Source: Lachnospiraceae bacterium UBA3638 (GTDB taxonomy: Bacteria > Bacillota > Clostridia > Lachnospirales > Lachnospiraceae). From it: a stretch of 7,712 bases of DNA. Location of the stretch: assembly GCA_002373595.1 (NCBI GenBank), contig DFKT01000112.1, forward strand, positions 1-7,712, read 5' to 3'. The notes under the pieces are model-generated. The model saw only the letters and a list, made by a program, of their open reading frames with translations. It ran no database searches and was not told where the DNA came from. A program made the position numbers and the translations under genes. The first letter of the stretch is position 1, and every line of letters begins with the position of its first letter. Below, piece by piece: positions 1 to 7,435 of the stretch.

Positions 1-460
1 CTACCAGAGCAGGGATCAAAAGCAACGCCCCGTACTCCGGCATAACCACCGCCGAAAGGATCCAAACCACGCACATCGGCAAAGGTCTTTTCTCCGCATA
101 AAACGAAAAGAATAAAAATGTCAAAGAAAAAAGCAGGGAATACGGCAGCAAAGCCATATGCACCTGCATGATCATGGGAAATGTATTAATTGCAAACGCG
201 CACCAGATCGCAGTTTTTCTGCCGACCTTTACTATACCGGAAGAAACAAAAAAGTATCCCACCGAGTAGAGTGCCAGTGCAAACTGGATCAGATATATGA
301 GCGATGTCGCACCTGCGTATCCTTTTTCGGACAGCATCTTTACCTGGAATTCTCCAAGCGGCTGAACAGCAGAGATATTTAACACTCCCCAGATTATTCC
401 TAAAATGATCTGGATCGAAAAGCCTATATACAGAAAGTATTTAAGGCTTCTACGCACCAT
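1..460 (-). CDS. Polytopic membrane protein, N-terminal part only (3' end beyond window)
   Basis: An open frame of 153 codons runs from an ATG at 460 to the left edge without a stop, so the C-terminus is missing. The product is very hydrophobic: likely membrane segments lie near residues 8-27, 53-73, 84-121 (probably two spans around P95 and P106) and 129-153. A short basic N-terminus (RRSLK) precedes the first span. An extramembrane loop of about 25 residues (29-52) follows it. The frame overlaps the end of wecE by 11 bases. An AAAGGGA box at 465-471 sits 4 bases before the ATG and 7 before an in-frame GTG at 457, so the GTG is an alternative start. I do not recognise the family. Position after GtrII, GtrB and WecE genes suggests a glycan-related membrane enzyme (GT-C type glycosyltransferase, polymerase or transporter), but that is inference. 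It is too long to be a typical GtrA flippase. Confidence 0.7.
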   Translation of the reverse strand, partial: MVRRSLKYFLYIGFSIQIILGIIWGVLNISAVQPLGEFQVKMLSEKGYAGATSLIYLIQFALALYSVGYFFVSSGIVKVGRKTAIWCAFAINTFPMIMQVHMALLPYSLLFSLTFLFFSFYAEKRPLPMCVVWILSAVVMPEYGALLLIPALV

Positions 461-1580
461 AAAATCCCTTTATCATATCGCTGATATAATCAACCTGCTC
501 GAGAGTCAGTCCGTAATACAGCGGAAGTCTTGCCAGTCTCTCGCTCTCGCGCGTCGTGTACTTATCCTCTCCGTTAAACCTTCCGAACTTCTGTCCTGCG
601 GGTGCAGAGTGAAGCGGGATATAGTGGAACACGGACATGATCTCTTTGCTCTTCAGATAAGAGATGAGTTCAGTTCTCTCATTTATATCCGCAGCTTTGA
701 TATAAAACATATGTGCATTGTGCTTGCAGTGCGTGGGAACGGTCGGAAGCTCGATCTTTCCGGCTTCCTTGAGAGACGTAAGATTCTCATAGTATCTGTT
801 CCAGCATGAAAGTCTCGCATCATTTATCTCATCTGCGATCTCAAGCTGAGCATACAGATATGCCGCATTCATATCACTAGGCAGATATGACGATCCCTGA
901 TTAACCCAAGTATACTTGTCTATCTGTCCTCTGAAGAATTTACTTCTGTTCGTTCCTTTCTCGCGGATGATCTCTGCATCCTCAATATCCTTCTCATCCC
1001 TGATAAGAAGCGCTCCGCCTTCACCCGAACTGTAATTCTTGGTCTCATGGAAACTGAACGCACCAAACTCTCCGAAGGTTCCGAGTGCCTTCCCCTTATA
1101 CTCGGCCATGATACCCTGTGCAGCATCTTCCACTACCTTGAGCGAATGTCTCTTTGCGATGTCCATTATCGTATCCATCTCACAGCCGACTCCGGCATAG
1201 TGAACAGGAACTATCGCTTTGGTCTTCTCGGTGATGGCAGCTTCGATCTTGGTCTCATCGATATTCATCGTATCAGGTCTGATATCAACGAAAACGGGAG
1301 TGGCTCCGCGAAGTACAAATGCATCGGCAGTGGAAACAAATGTATACGAAGGCATGATAACTTCATCGCCGGGGCCTATATTGCAAAGAAGAGCAGCCAG
1401 CTCCGTCGCATGCGTACAGGATGTGGTCATGAGAGCCTTGGCTGTACCGGTTCTTTCCTCAAGCCATGCGTTTACTTTCCTGGTATACTGTCCGTCACCG
1501 CAGATCTTCTGGTTCTTTACACACTCCAGGATATAATCCGTAGCCTTCTCCGCAAACGGAGGAACATTAAAATTGATCAT
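450..1580 (-). CDS. wecE: dTDP-4-amino-4,6-dideoxygalactose transaminase (WecE-like, DegT/DnrJ/EryC1/StrS family)
   Basis: This is a PLP-dependent sugar aminotransferase expected to convert dTDP-4-keto-6-deoxyglucose, with glutamate as amino donor, to dTDP-4-amino-4,6-dideoxy-D-galactose (dTDP-Fuc4N) in the cytoplasm. The 376-residue protein resembles E. coli WecE, as I remember it, along its whole length, including the stretches GDEVIMPSYTFVSTA, FVDIRPDTMNIDET, VPVHYAG and REKGTNRS. The PLP-binding lysine lies in SFHETKNY (K181 with this start). The VVEDAAQ motif supplies the aspartate (D152) and glutamine that hold the cofactor. I chose the ATG at 1580: it makes an ATGA overlap with the gtrB stop, has AAAGGGG 10 bases upstream, and begins MINFN like the E. 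coli protein. An ATG at 1589 would add three residues but leaves one base after the Shine-Dalgarno. In Enterobacteria WecE serves common-antigen synthesis; here it sits in a Gram-positive-looking glycan operon. A related 4-aminosugar specificity cannot be excluded. Confidence 0.9.
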   Translation of the reverse strand: MINFNVPPFAEKATDYILECVKNQKICGDGQYTRKVNAWLEERTGTAKALMTTSCTHATELAALLCNIGPGDEVIMPSYTFVSTADAFVLRGATPVFVDIRPDTMNIDETKIEAAITEKTKAIVPVHYAGVGCEMDTIMDIAKRHSLKVVEDAAQGIMAEYKGKALGTFGEFGAFSFHETKNYSSGEGGALLIRDEKDIEDAEIIREKGTNRSKFFRGQIDKYTWVNQGSSYLPSDMNAAYLYAQLEIADEINDARLSCWNRYYENLTSLKEAGKIELPTVPTHCKHNAHMFYIKAADINERTELISYLKSKEIMSVFHYIPLHSAPAGQKFGRFNGEDKYTTRESERLARLPLYYGLTLEQVDYISDMIKGFYGA

Positions 1581-2554
1581 TTCTTCCATACCCCTTTCAC
1601 ACTATCGGATATATTATCCGTAACTTTGCTTATTATATATTTAGGTCTTCCCTTTACCTCTTCGTAAATACGTCCGAGATAATGACCTATGATACCAAGG
1701 CTGAGCATCAGCAGACCGCCTATGATAAGTATCAGCAGAATAACCGTTGTAAATCCTCCGAGCGATGTCCCCATGAAGAATTTGACAAGGGTCTGGATCC
1801 CGAGGACTATACCGAATACGATCGACAGCCATCCCATCCATGTGACCAGCTGAAGAGGAAGTGTACTGAACGATGTCGCATTCCTGATCGCATATCTCAC
1901 AAGGCTTCTGAACGACCACTTGCTCACTCCGCTTTGGCGCTCTCTGACCTCATAATATACTTCCTCGCGCTTATATCCTACCCAGAAGGAGAGCGCTCTG
2001 AAAAATGTATTTCTCTCCGGCAGTGTAAGCAGTGTGTCGACCACCTTTCTGTCCAAAAGTTTAAAATCAGATGATGAGTTCATATCAATCTTTATCAGGA
2101 AAGACATGATCCGATAAAAAGTTCCCGCTGCCATCCTGTGGAAGAATCCTTCTTTGCCACGGCTCAGCTTGATGCCTTCCACAACCTCGGCACCGCTCTC
2201 CCACTTTTCGATCATTTCAGGGATGGTGTCTACGGGATGCTGCAGATCACTGTCCATAACTATCACCGCATCTCCCGACGCGATCTCAAGTCCCGCAAAT
2301 ATCGCAGCTTCCTTGCCGAAGTTTCTTGAGAACTCTATTCCCTTTATGGAAGAGACTGCTTTTCTCTCCTCTACTATCGTCTCAAAAGTACCGTCTTTAG
2401 ATCCATCGCTCACAAAGACGATCTCGTGATCATATTTTTTGTTTCCGTCATACTTTTTGTTCAGAGCCTCAAAAGTCTGAACAAGTGCCGCTACAGCGGG
2501 TTTGATATTTGCTTCTTCGTTGTAAGCCGGCATGACGATCGAGATAAGAGGCAT
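1577..2554 (-). CDS. GtrB/DPM1-like polyprenyl-phosphate glycosyltransferase (GT2)
   Basis: This is a membrane-bound family 2 glycosyltransferase of 325 residues that should transfer a sugar from a nucleotide donor to undecaprenyl phosphate on the cytoplasmic face. The N-terminal GT-A domain opens with ISIVMPAYNEE (residues 4-14), followed by IVFVSDGSKDGT (45-56), SRNFGKEAA (76-84) and the metal-binding MDSDLQHP (D101, D103). A conserved-looking SSSDFKLLDR follows. The C-terminus carries two membrane segments (about 232-256 and 268-292) and a basic amphipathic tail, the usual layout of the GtrB branch. The donor sugar cannot be read from sequence. The ATG at 2554 has a strong AAAGGAG 7 bases upstream (2562-2568) and follows the previous stop by 12 bases; the end overlaps wecE by 4 bases. 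An in-frame tandem duplication, NKKYDG/NKKYDH (residues 32-43), lies between the first two motifs. The neighbouring GtrII-type gene is its likely partner. Confidence 0.88.
   Translation of the reverse strand: MPLISIVMPAYNEEANIKPAVAALVQTFEALNKKYDGNKKYDHEIVFVSDGSKDGTFETIVEERKAVSSIKGIEFSRNFGKEAAIFAGLEIASGDAVIVMDSDLQHPVDTIPEMIEKWESGAEVVEGIKLSRGKEGFFHRMAAGTFYRIMSFLIKIDMNSSSDFKLLDRKVVDTLLTLPERNTFFRALSFWVGYKREEVYYEVRERQSGVSKWSFRSLVRYAIRNATSFSTLPLQLVTWMGWLSIVFGIVLGIQTLVKFFMGTSLGGFTTVILLILIIGGLLMLSLGIIGHYLGRIYEEVKGRPKYIISKVTDNISDSVKGVWKK
1591..1598 (-). promoter_or_regulatory. Shine-Dalgarno that decides the wecE start
   Basis: The minus strand reads GAAAGGGG, then 10 bases, then the ATG at 1580 whose last two bases form part of the gtrB TGA stop. 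The earlier ATG at 1589 is only one base from the GGGG run and is an unlikely initiation site. Confidence 0.6.
2430..2465 (-). repeat. 18-bp imperfect tandem duplication inside the gtrB-like gene
   Basis: Two 18-base units (2430-2447 and 2448-2465 on the plus strand) begin TCATATTTTTTGTT and TCATACTTTTTGTT. They match at 13 of the first 14 positions and then diverge. In the protein they give NKKYDG followed by NKKYDH. The A/T runs in the units suggest replication slippage as the origin. The insertion lies in the linker before the second strand of the GT-A domain, so it is probably tolerated. Confidence 0.7.
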
Positions 2555-2566
2555 ATCACCACTCCT

Positions 2567-4117
2567 TTATCTGTTGTAGTTCTCTGTCTTGACACAGATC
2601 ACTCCGTCGATGAGTTTAACACTCGACTCTCCGGGGAAACTCTCCATATCAACATATTCATCAGTATAATATATCTTCTCCACTTCCGAAAGCGGAAGGA
2701 TATTAAGCGACGCTCCGAGGTAATTCCTGATGAACGAGTCATAATTCGGAGCAGTATAGATGAGAAAATCTCCCGAAAGTCCGGTCATGCTTCCCGTTAC
2801 ATCCGATGTGATATCTGTAGTCGGGAACTGCTCATCCCCTATAACTCCGAGTATGACTACAGGTATCCCTTGATAATACCCCGGAGTCTGTTCTATGCGG
2901 TCAAGAAGTCTGATACAATACGCATATGTCTTCTCATACTTTTTGTTCAGATTGGAATACCCTATGTTAGTCTCCGTCACATATACGACAGTAATGAGCA
3001 TCGCCGCAACGATAACTGCATTCTCCGCAAGTACTCCGATCTTCTTCCCCGTGATCTTAGAGTGAGATGATACGGCGATCGCAAATATGATAAGGCATAC
3101 CCACGGGTATCTCATTATCATATGATAGTTTCCGTCAGGCGTAAGAAGAAGCGTGAAGTTGACGGATAGCGGGATCATCGCGATCTCTATGAGGAGCACC
3201 CAGTAAAACCAGGGATTTGCAAACCACTTTTTCTTCACTGCCGCGGTCAGGATCGTACAAAGAGCACTGAGCATCAGCACGCCTATGGCAATGAGTCCTG
3301 CTGCATTTCCCCACAGTGCTCTGATATGCCATACTCCGATAAAGTCTGAAAAAGCACCCGGTATCGCAGAGAATGTATTTCCGACAAAGTTTCCTTCAAG
3401 CCCGCTGATCCCCTGATATGTATTAAGTTCAAGCCCTCTTATCGCGAGCAGTATTCTCAGCGTTATATAGTAAAGTGCACATCCTGTGATCCCCATATAG
3501 AGATACGAAAGACAGCTCTTTATCTTTTCGTTTTTCTTAAGGGAACCTGCTGCCGTCATCGCTATCCCCGCAAGCGAGAGCAGCATGGCAAAAGAAAGAT
3601 ATGTCTGATATATGCCCATACTGAAAGCTAGGCACAGTCCTCCGACAAACCAGTTCCTGTCATTCTTGCCGACAAGATACGCTGCCGTTACCGCAAGGAG
3701 AAGTCCCAGCATATATCCGTCAAGCGTATATACATACGCAAATGTTGACGCCAGCGCAGGAAATGAAGCCATGACCATTCCGATAAGTGAGGCAAATACT
3801 TTTCCCTTTACTTTGAGATGGGAAGTAATGAGTGCCGAAGCGATTGCAATATATATAAGCCCCAGGATCCCAATTATCCACGGGATCGTATAATGGCTCG
3901 ATATACCGCATGCAACAGTGAGGAACCACCTTCCCGACGTGATCATATCCTGATTAAAATGCATGCTGGCCAGTCCGTCGTGATTCGGTATATCCGAAAG
4001 CATAATAGGTGCATGCGTAATAAGTCCGCACACAAGGGCAGTGCAAAGAGAAGTCTTCTCTTCGCCCGTCACTTTGCTCATCTTCATTTCGAAGGTCTCA
4101 ATCAAAGATCTCATCAT
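2567..4117 (-). CDS. GtrII-family polytopic glycosyltransferase
   Basis: This is a 516-residue membrane protein, probably the enzyme that moves a sugar from a polyprenyl-phosphate carrier to a surface polymer on the outer side of the membrane. The call rests on the N-terminal region with HDGLASMHFNQDMITSGRWF (residues 46-65; acidic D47 and D57, then SGRW), on SMGIYQTYLSF (166-176), and on about ten hydrophobic segments between residues 25 and 380, all typical of GtrII-type transferases. Residues from about 385 to 516 are less hydrophobic and probably form an extracytoplasmic tail. The first ATG (4117) overlaps the upstream stop as ATGA and has GGAGG at 4128-4132, 10 bases before it. A second ATG follows directly but would have 13-base spacing. 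A GtrB-like gene follows immediately, matching known gtr gene pairs. The transferred sugar and the acceptor (teichoic acid, wall polysaccharide or other glycan) cannot be inferred from sequence. Confidence 0.8.
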   Translation of the reverse strand: MMRSLIETFEMKMSKVTGEEKTSLCTALVCGLITHAPIMLSDIPNHDGLASMHFNQDMITSGRWFLTVACGISSHYTIPWIIGILGLIYIAIASALITSHLKVKGKVFASLIGMVMASFPALASTFAYVYTLDGYMLGLLLAVTAAYLVGKNDRNWFVGGLCLAFSMGIYQTYLSFAMLLSLAGIAMTAAGSLKKNEKIKSCLSYLYMGITGCALYYITLRILLAIRGLELNTYQGISGLEGNFVGNTFSAIPGAFSDFIGVWHIRALWGNAAGLIAIGVLMLSALCTILTAAVKKKWFANPWFYWVLLIEIAMIPLSVNFTLLLTPDGNYHMIMRYPWVCLIIFAIAVSSHSKITGKKIGVLAENAVIVAAMLITVVYVTETNIGYSNLNKKYEKTYAYCIRLLDRIEQTPGYYQGIPVVILGVIGDEQFPTTDITSDVTGSMTGLSGDFLIYTAPNYDSFIRNYLGASLNILPLSEVEKIYYTDEYVDMESFPGESSVKLIDGVICVKTENYNR

Positions 4118-4959
4118 TTACTCAAAGCCTCCGCGATCCTGCGTGCTATGATCTCCATTCCGTTATTGTTGGGATGAAGTCCGTCAGCGGAATATACGCT
4201 CCACTCCTCATTCGTATCATACAGATCGTGATAGAGATCCACGAACGTCACACCCTCATCCAGGCATACCTTCTCGGCAGCGCTCACATAATCTTCCAGA
4301 TAGCCCCCGCCGAAGTCATTATTCTCACAAGTGTCCCCGGTCTGTACATACCAGGTATATGTGGCCGATGTTACAAATATCCTGATGTCCGGATTCAGCT
4401 TCTTGAAAGTGCGTATCACACTTCTAAGTGCTCCTTCGTATGTATATCTGTCATCTCCCTTTACGGTATCACCGATCGGTACACCCGCATGGTAATCATT
4501 AAGCATCTGTCCGATCACCACGGTGTTCACCCTGGCGATATCGACCTTACTCATCTCATCAAATTTCTCTGCAAAATCCTGAGTGAGTGCCTTGTTATAT
4601 ATCGCATTCTTCTGGACGGCAAAATCGGAAGCTTCAAACGCATCTGCGATGGCTGCCATATTGCATTGATCGTACAGGTATCCGGCAGTGGTGTCGATAT
4701 CGATAAATGCCATTGTCGTTCCGCCCAGAGAAAAATCCTTTATATTCCTGTCAGTCAGTTCTCTTAAGTAGTCGGCGGTATATCTGCCGTTACATTCATT
4801 TGCATATATACTGTCTCCGAAGATCACGACATCAGCCGTTTCGGTTCCCGTCCTCTTCTGAGTCGGCAGATATATAAATACAAAAAAGCATATGAATGCT
4901 ACGATCGCGATAGCAGGTTCCAATATATGCCTTTTACTTTTCCCGTTTGATCTGCCCAT
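4114..4959 (-). CDS. Membrane-anchored SGNH/GDSL hydrolase-like protein
   Basis: The 281-residue protein has a short basic N-terminus and one membrane segment (about residues 11-32), then a domain expected outside the membrane. It carries the SGNH blocks in order: VVIFGDSIYAN with the nucleophile serine (S50), SLGG (77-80) for the oxyanion hole, an Asn in IGQMLNDYHAG (N154), and SADGLHPNNNGM with the catalytic Asp and His (D259, H262). Such proteins are esterases or acyltransferases; in a glycan operon, adding or removing O-acetyl groups on the polymer is the natural guess. No MBOAT acyl-transport partner is seen in the window. I chose the ATG at 4959 because an AGGG lies 6 bases before it. 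The TTG at 4965, which would add two residues, touches that AGGG directly. The start overlaps the ABC transporter gene by 26 bases, and the stop overlaps the GtrII gene by 4. Confidence 0.85.
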   Translation of the reverse strand: MGRSNGKSKRHILEPAIAIVAFICFFVFIYLPTQKRTGTETADVVIFGDSIYANECNGRYTADYLRELTDRNIKDFSLGGTTMAFIDIDTTAGYLYDQCNMAAIADAFEASDFAVQKNAIYNKALTQDFAEKFDEMSKVDIARVNTVVIGQMLNDYHAGVPIGDTVKGDDRYTYEGALRSVIRTFKKLNPDIRIFVTSATYTWYVQTGDTCENNDFGGGYLEDYVSAAEKVCLDEGVTFVDLYHDLYDTNEEWSVYSADGLHPNNNGMEIIARRIAEALSK

Positions 4960-6673
4960 TCTCAACCCTGTAAACGGTATCGCACTTCTCTATTGTCTGA
5001 AGTCTGTGTGCGATGATCACCATAGTCTTCTTTCCAAGGAAGGTATTGATCGAATCCATGATCGCCTTCTCGGTTTCTCCGTCAAGAGAAGATGTCGCCT
5101 CATCCATTATAAGTATATCCGGATCGTGATAGAGCGCTCTCGCTATGCCTATCCTCTGACGCTGTCCACCGGAGATTCTTATTCCTCTTTCTCCTATTCC
5201 GGTATCAAGTCCATCCGGAAGCCCCTTTACGAATTCATCAAGTTTCGCTTCTTCCAGAGCTTTCCAGACTTTGTCATCATCGATATCCTCATCCTTGATG
5301 CCGAATGCGACATTGCGTCTTATGTTGTCATCGAGCATATATATGACCTGAGGAATATATCCGATATTTTTGAGGAATCCTCTGTAATTGTCCTTTATGT
5401 CCCTGCCGTCCGCGAGTATCTTTCCCTCCTGCAGATCAAGGAGCCCTAAAAGAATATCGGCTACGGTACTCTTTCCGGCGCCGGTTGTTCCGACTATGCC
5501 GACTGACGATCCGACAGGTATCTCCATGGTCGCATCATCAAGTATCTTTTTATCCGTATTCGGATAACTGTATGTCATGTGCTCGAGCACAATGTTTTTC
5601 TTTACTTCTATCCTGTCTTCATCGGTGATCACGCCGGATACGTCGGTATTTTCTCTGCTGATCTCATACTGAAGATTGTCACTTACATTTCTGAGGAAAG
5701 GCTCAAAGTATGAAACGGAGTTGAGCTGGTTGTTAATACGGTTCACTGCAGGCAGAAGAACAAATGCCGCCGCAGCCAGAGTCGTGAGAACGGAGAGCAT
5801 ATTGTCCGTCGACGCTCCGCTGAGCACCAGCACTATCATATATCCGACCATAGCAGCAACGCAGGCCGTCTCTATGAGGAGCTTGGGGATGCTGTTGTAG
5901 AGGCTGTATTTCTGGACAGCGCCCACATATCCTTTTCCGCAATCACAATAGCAGTCGATGAAGTACTTCTCTCTTCCGAACACCTTCACGTCCTTGATGC
6001 CCTGCACCATCTGGGATATCCATTTGAAAAGTCCGCTGTAGTATTCCTGATTGTCCTCTCCGGCTTTCCTCATGATCGGTTTTAAGACATTCTTGATGAT
6101 AAGAAGGAGCACTCCGAGTACCACTGCCATGATAATGGTCATCACGCCACTCTTGACCAGACAGAACGCTATGACGCATGCACTGACAACTCCGTCCGAC
6201 GCCATCTGCAAGAGTGCAAGAATGAGAGCGTACATATTGTTGACGTCGGAAGTGATACTTCTCTGGACGACCGCAGTCTCCGCATTAAGGAAGTACTCGT
6301 AGTTCCTGCGGATATAATTCTTCATCATCAGTTCGGATGTACGGAACTGATTGGTATATACAAAAGCATACATCGCCTTCTGCTGGATGTATAAAAATAG
6401 ATTCTTGAGTATAAAAACTATGACCAGCATGACCATTACCATCACGGAGAAGGACGAGAAATCATCCGTACCCATGATCTTGTACGCCATACTCGCAAGC
6501 TTGCTTCGGCTTACAGCTTCGGGGTCAACAACTACGCTGACCACGCTGACGAGCATGCTCACGCCTGCGGTCTGAAGTACCGCTCCTATCACCATGAGCA
6601 CTCCGAGTCCGGCCATTGTACGCTTCTGTTTTGCATCGAGAAGCTTATTTAATTTCTTGAGTATATCTTTCAT
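4934..6673 (-). CDS. ABC half-transporter, permease fused to ATPase (PglK/MsbA-like, candidate lipid-linked glycan flippase)
   Basis: The 579-residue protein joins an N-terminal exporter-type transmembrane domain to a C-terminal ATPase, so it should work as a homodimer in the inner membrane. Membrane segments lie near residues 21-49, 76-98, 146-172, 175-195, 262-286 and 293-311. The ATPase has Walker A GTTGAGKST (395-403, K401), Q-loop Q442, signature SGGQRQ (501-506), Walker B LIMDEAT (D524, E525), D-loop SSLD and H-loop H556, so it looks catalytically complete. GIKDVKVFGREKYF (225-238) resembles the coupling region I recall from PglK-type flippases. With the following glycosylation genes, moving lipid-linked sugars or glycans outward is the likely role; peptide or lipid export is possible. 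It starts three bases after the truA stop. The nearest AAAGG lies 17 bases before the ATG, too far for normal use, so translation may depend on ribosomes leaving truA. The next ATG (codon 20) has no better site. Confidence 0.88.
   Translation of the reverse strand: MKDILKKLNKLLDAKQKRTMAGLGVLMVIGAVLQTAGVSMLVSVVSVVVDPEAVSRSKLASMAYKIMGTDDFSSFSVMVMVMLVIVFILKNLFLYIQQKAMYAFVYTNQFRTSELMMKNYIRRNYEYFLNAETAVVQRSITSDVNNMYALILALLQMASDGVVSACVIAFCLVKSGVMTIIMAVVLGVLLLIIKNVLKPIMRKAGEDNQEYYSGLFKWISQMVQGIKDVKVFGREKYFIDCYCDCGKGYVGAVQKYSLYNSIPKLLIETACVAAMVGYMIVLVLSGASTDNMLSVLTTLAAAAFVLLPAVNRINNQLNSVSYFEPFLRNVSDNLQYEISRENTDVSGVITDEDRIEVKKNIVLEHMTYSYPNTDKKILDDATMEIPVGSSVGIVGTTGAGKSTVADILLGLLDLQEGKILADGRDIKDNYRGFLKNIGYIPQVIYMLDDNIRRNVAFGIKDEDIDDDKVWKALEEAKLDEFVKGLPDGLDTGIGERGIRISGGQRQRIGIARALYHDPDILIMDEATSSLDGETEKAIMDSINTFLGKKTMVIIAHRLQTIEKCDTVYRVENGQIKREK
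4966..4969 (-). promoter_or_regulatory. Shine-Dalgarno that decides the SGNH hydrolase start
   Basis: The minus strand reads AGGG, then TTGAGA, then ATG (4959). Spacing of six bases suits the ATG. The in-frame TTG at 4965 directly abuts the AGGG and would have no spacer. The site lies inside the 3' end of the ABC transporter gene. Confidence 0.6.
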
Positions 6674-6676
6674 TTG

Positions 6677-7435
6677 TTAATCGTAATCAACCTTTACCAT
6701 ACAGAGTCCGCATGCCGGCGCTGTAAAACCTGCCTGCGTACGATCCCTGCACTCCGTAAGCTGAGGGATGCTGTCCGGATCTCTCTTTCCAAGCCCGACC
6801 TCCAAGAGCGTGCCGGTGAGTATCCTGACCATGTATTGCAGGAATCCCGAACCATGGTAAATAAATGTTATCCGATCGTTCTTACGGTTTATGTCTATCG
6901 AATAGATCTCGCGCACCGTCGATTTCTTTTTACCTGCGTGCGCACAGTACGAGGCAAAATCGTGTTCTCCCACGAGGTACTTTGCTGCCTCTCTCATCCT
7001 GTCGATATCAGGGATTCCATCCGGCACATATACATACTTTCTATCGAAGAGCGGTTTGGTATCTCCCACATAGCATGTATACCTGTAAGTCTTGCCCGTA
7101 GCATTGTATCTCGAATGAAATCTCGGGGACGCCTCTGATACATTTCCGACACAGATGTCATCCGGGAGGTACCTGTTGAGATAATCCCTTATCTCATTCT
7201 CTTTCATCGGAGTGTCCATGATCACGTTAGCGATCATAGCTTCCGCGTGTACACCGGCATCGGTCCTGCCTGATCCGATCACTTCCGGAACTCTGCCTTC
7301 TTCGAATCCAAGCATGAGTGCCAGGACATTCTCTATCTTGCCCTGAATGGTCATATCGGTACCGGGCTGATGTTCCCAGCCCTGATACCTCGAACCGTCA
7401 TAACTGATTGTGAGTCTGTAATTCTTTTCGCTCAA
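6677..7435 (-). CDS. truA: tRNA pseudouridine synthase A
   Basis: This cytoplasmic enzyme converts uridines at positions 38-40 of the tRNA anticodon arm to pseudouridine. The 252-residue length is normal for Gram-positive TruA. The active site is visible as GSGRTDAGVHA with catalytic D59. Other family signatures are LTISYDGSRYQGW near the N-terminus (8-20), YNATGKTYRY in the middle, GEHDFASYCA, and GSGFLQYMVRILTGTLLEVG near the C-terminus. The start is a TTG at 7435 whose last two bases belong to the TGA stop of the upstream gene (TTGA overlap). An AAAGG at 7443-7447 lies 7 bases before it, and the resulting N-terminus fits the family. The uncommon start codon and overlap suggest that translation is coupled to the upstream gene. 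The downstream transporter begins only three bases after its stop, which places a tRNA modification gene in the same operon as surface glycan genes. Confidence 0.95.
   Translation of the reverse strand: MSEKNYRLTISYDGSRYQGWEHQPGTDMTIQGKIENVLALMLGFEEGRVPEVIGSGRTDAGVHAEAMIANVIMDTPMKENEIRDYLNRYLPDDICVGNVSEASPRFHSRYNATGKTYRYTCYVGDTKPLFDRKYVYVPDGIPDIDRMREAAKYLVGEHDFASYCAHAGKKKSTVREIYSIDINRKNDRITFIYHGSGFLQYMVRILTGTLLEVGLGKRDPDSIPQLTECRDRTQAGFTAPACGLCMVKVDYD

Noticed and set aside
158..809. Plus-strand open frames at 158-382 and 405-809
   Set aside because: The minus strand here carries the membrane protein and the wecE 3' end, both with good ribosome binding sites and continuity; the plus-strand products look random.
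1047..1667. Plus-strand open frame of about 206 codons opposite wecE
   Set aside because: It lies antisense to a clear gene, shows no recognisable family features, is rich in Cys, Arg and His, and is explained by codon bias of the opposite strand.
2555..2566. Possible promoter or terminator in the gap before the gtrB-like gene
   Set aside because: The gap is only 12 bases and is taken up by the ribosome binding site; no hairpin or T-run is present.
2426..3070. Plus-strand open frame of about 214 codons opposite the gtrB/GtrII junction
   Set aside because: It is antisense to two well-supported genes, spans their boundary and resembles no protein family I know.
4694..4703. Ten-base palindrome TCGATATCGA
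   Set aside because: It encodes the Ile-Asp-Ile-Asp stretch of the SGNH protein; a palindrome this short within coding sequence needs no regulatory explanation.
4960..4965. TTG at 4965 as start of the SGNH hydrolase gene
   Set aside because: It directly abuts the AGGG ribosome binding site, while the ATG at 4959 has a six-base spacer.
4174..5449. Plus-strand open frames at 4174-4767 and 4892-5449 opposite the SGNH and ABC genes
   Set aside because: Both are shadows of strong minus-strand genes with complete catalytic motifs; their own translations have no coherent domain pattern.
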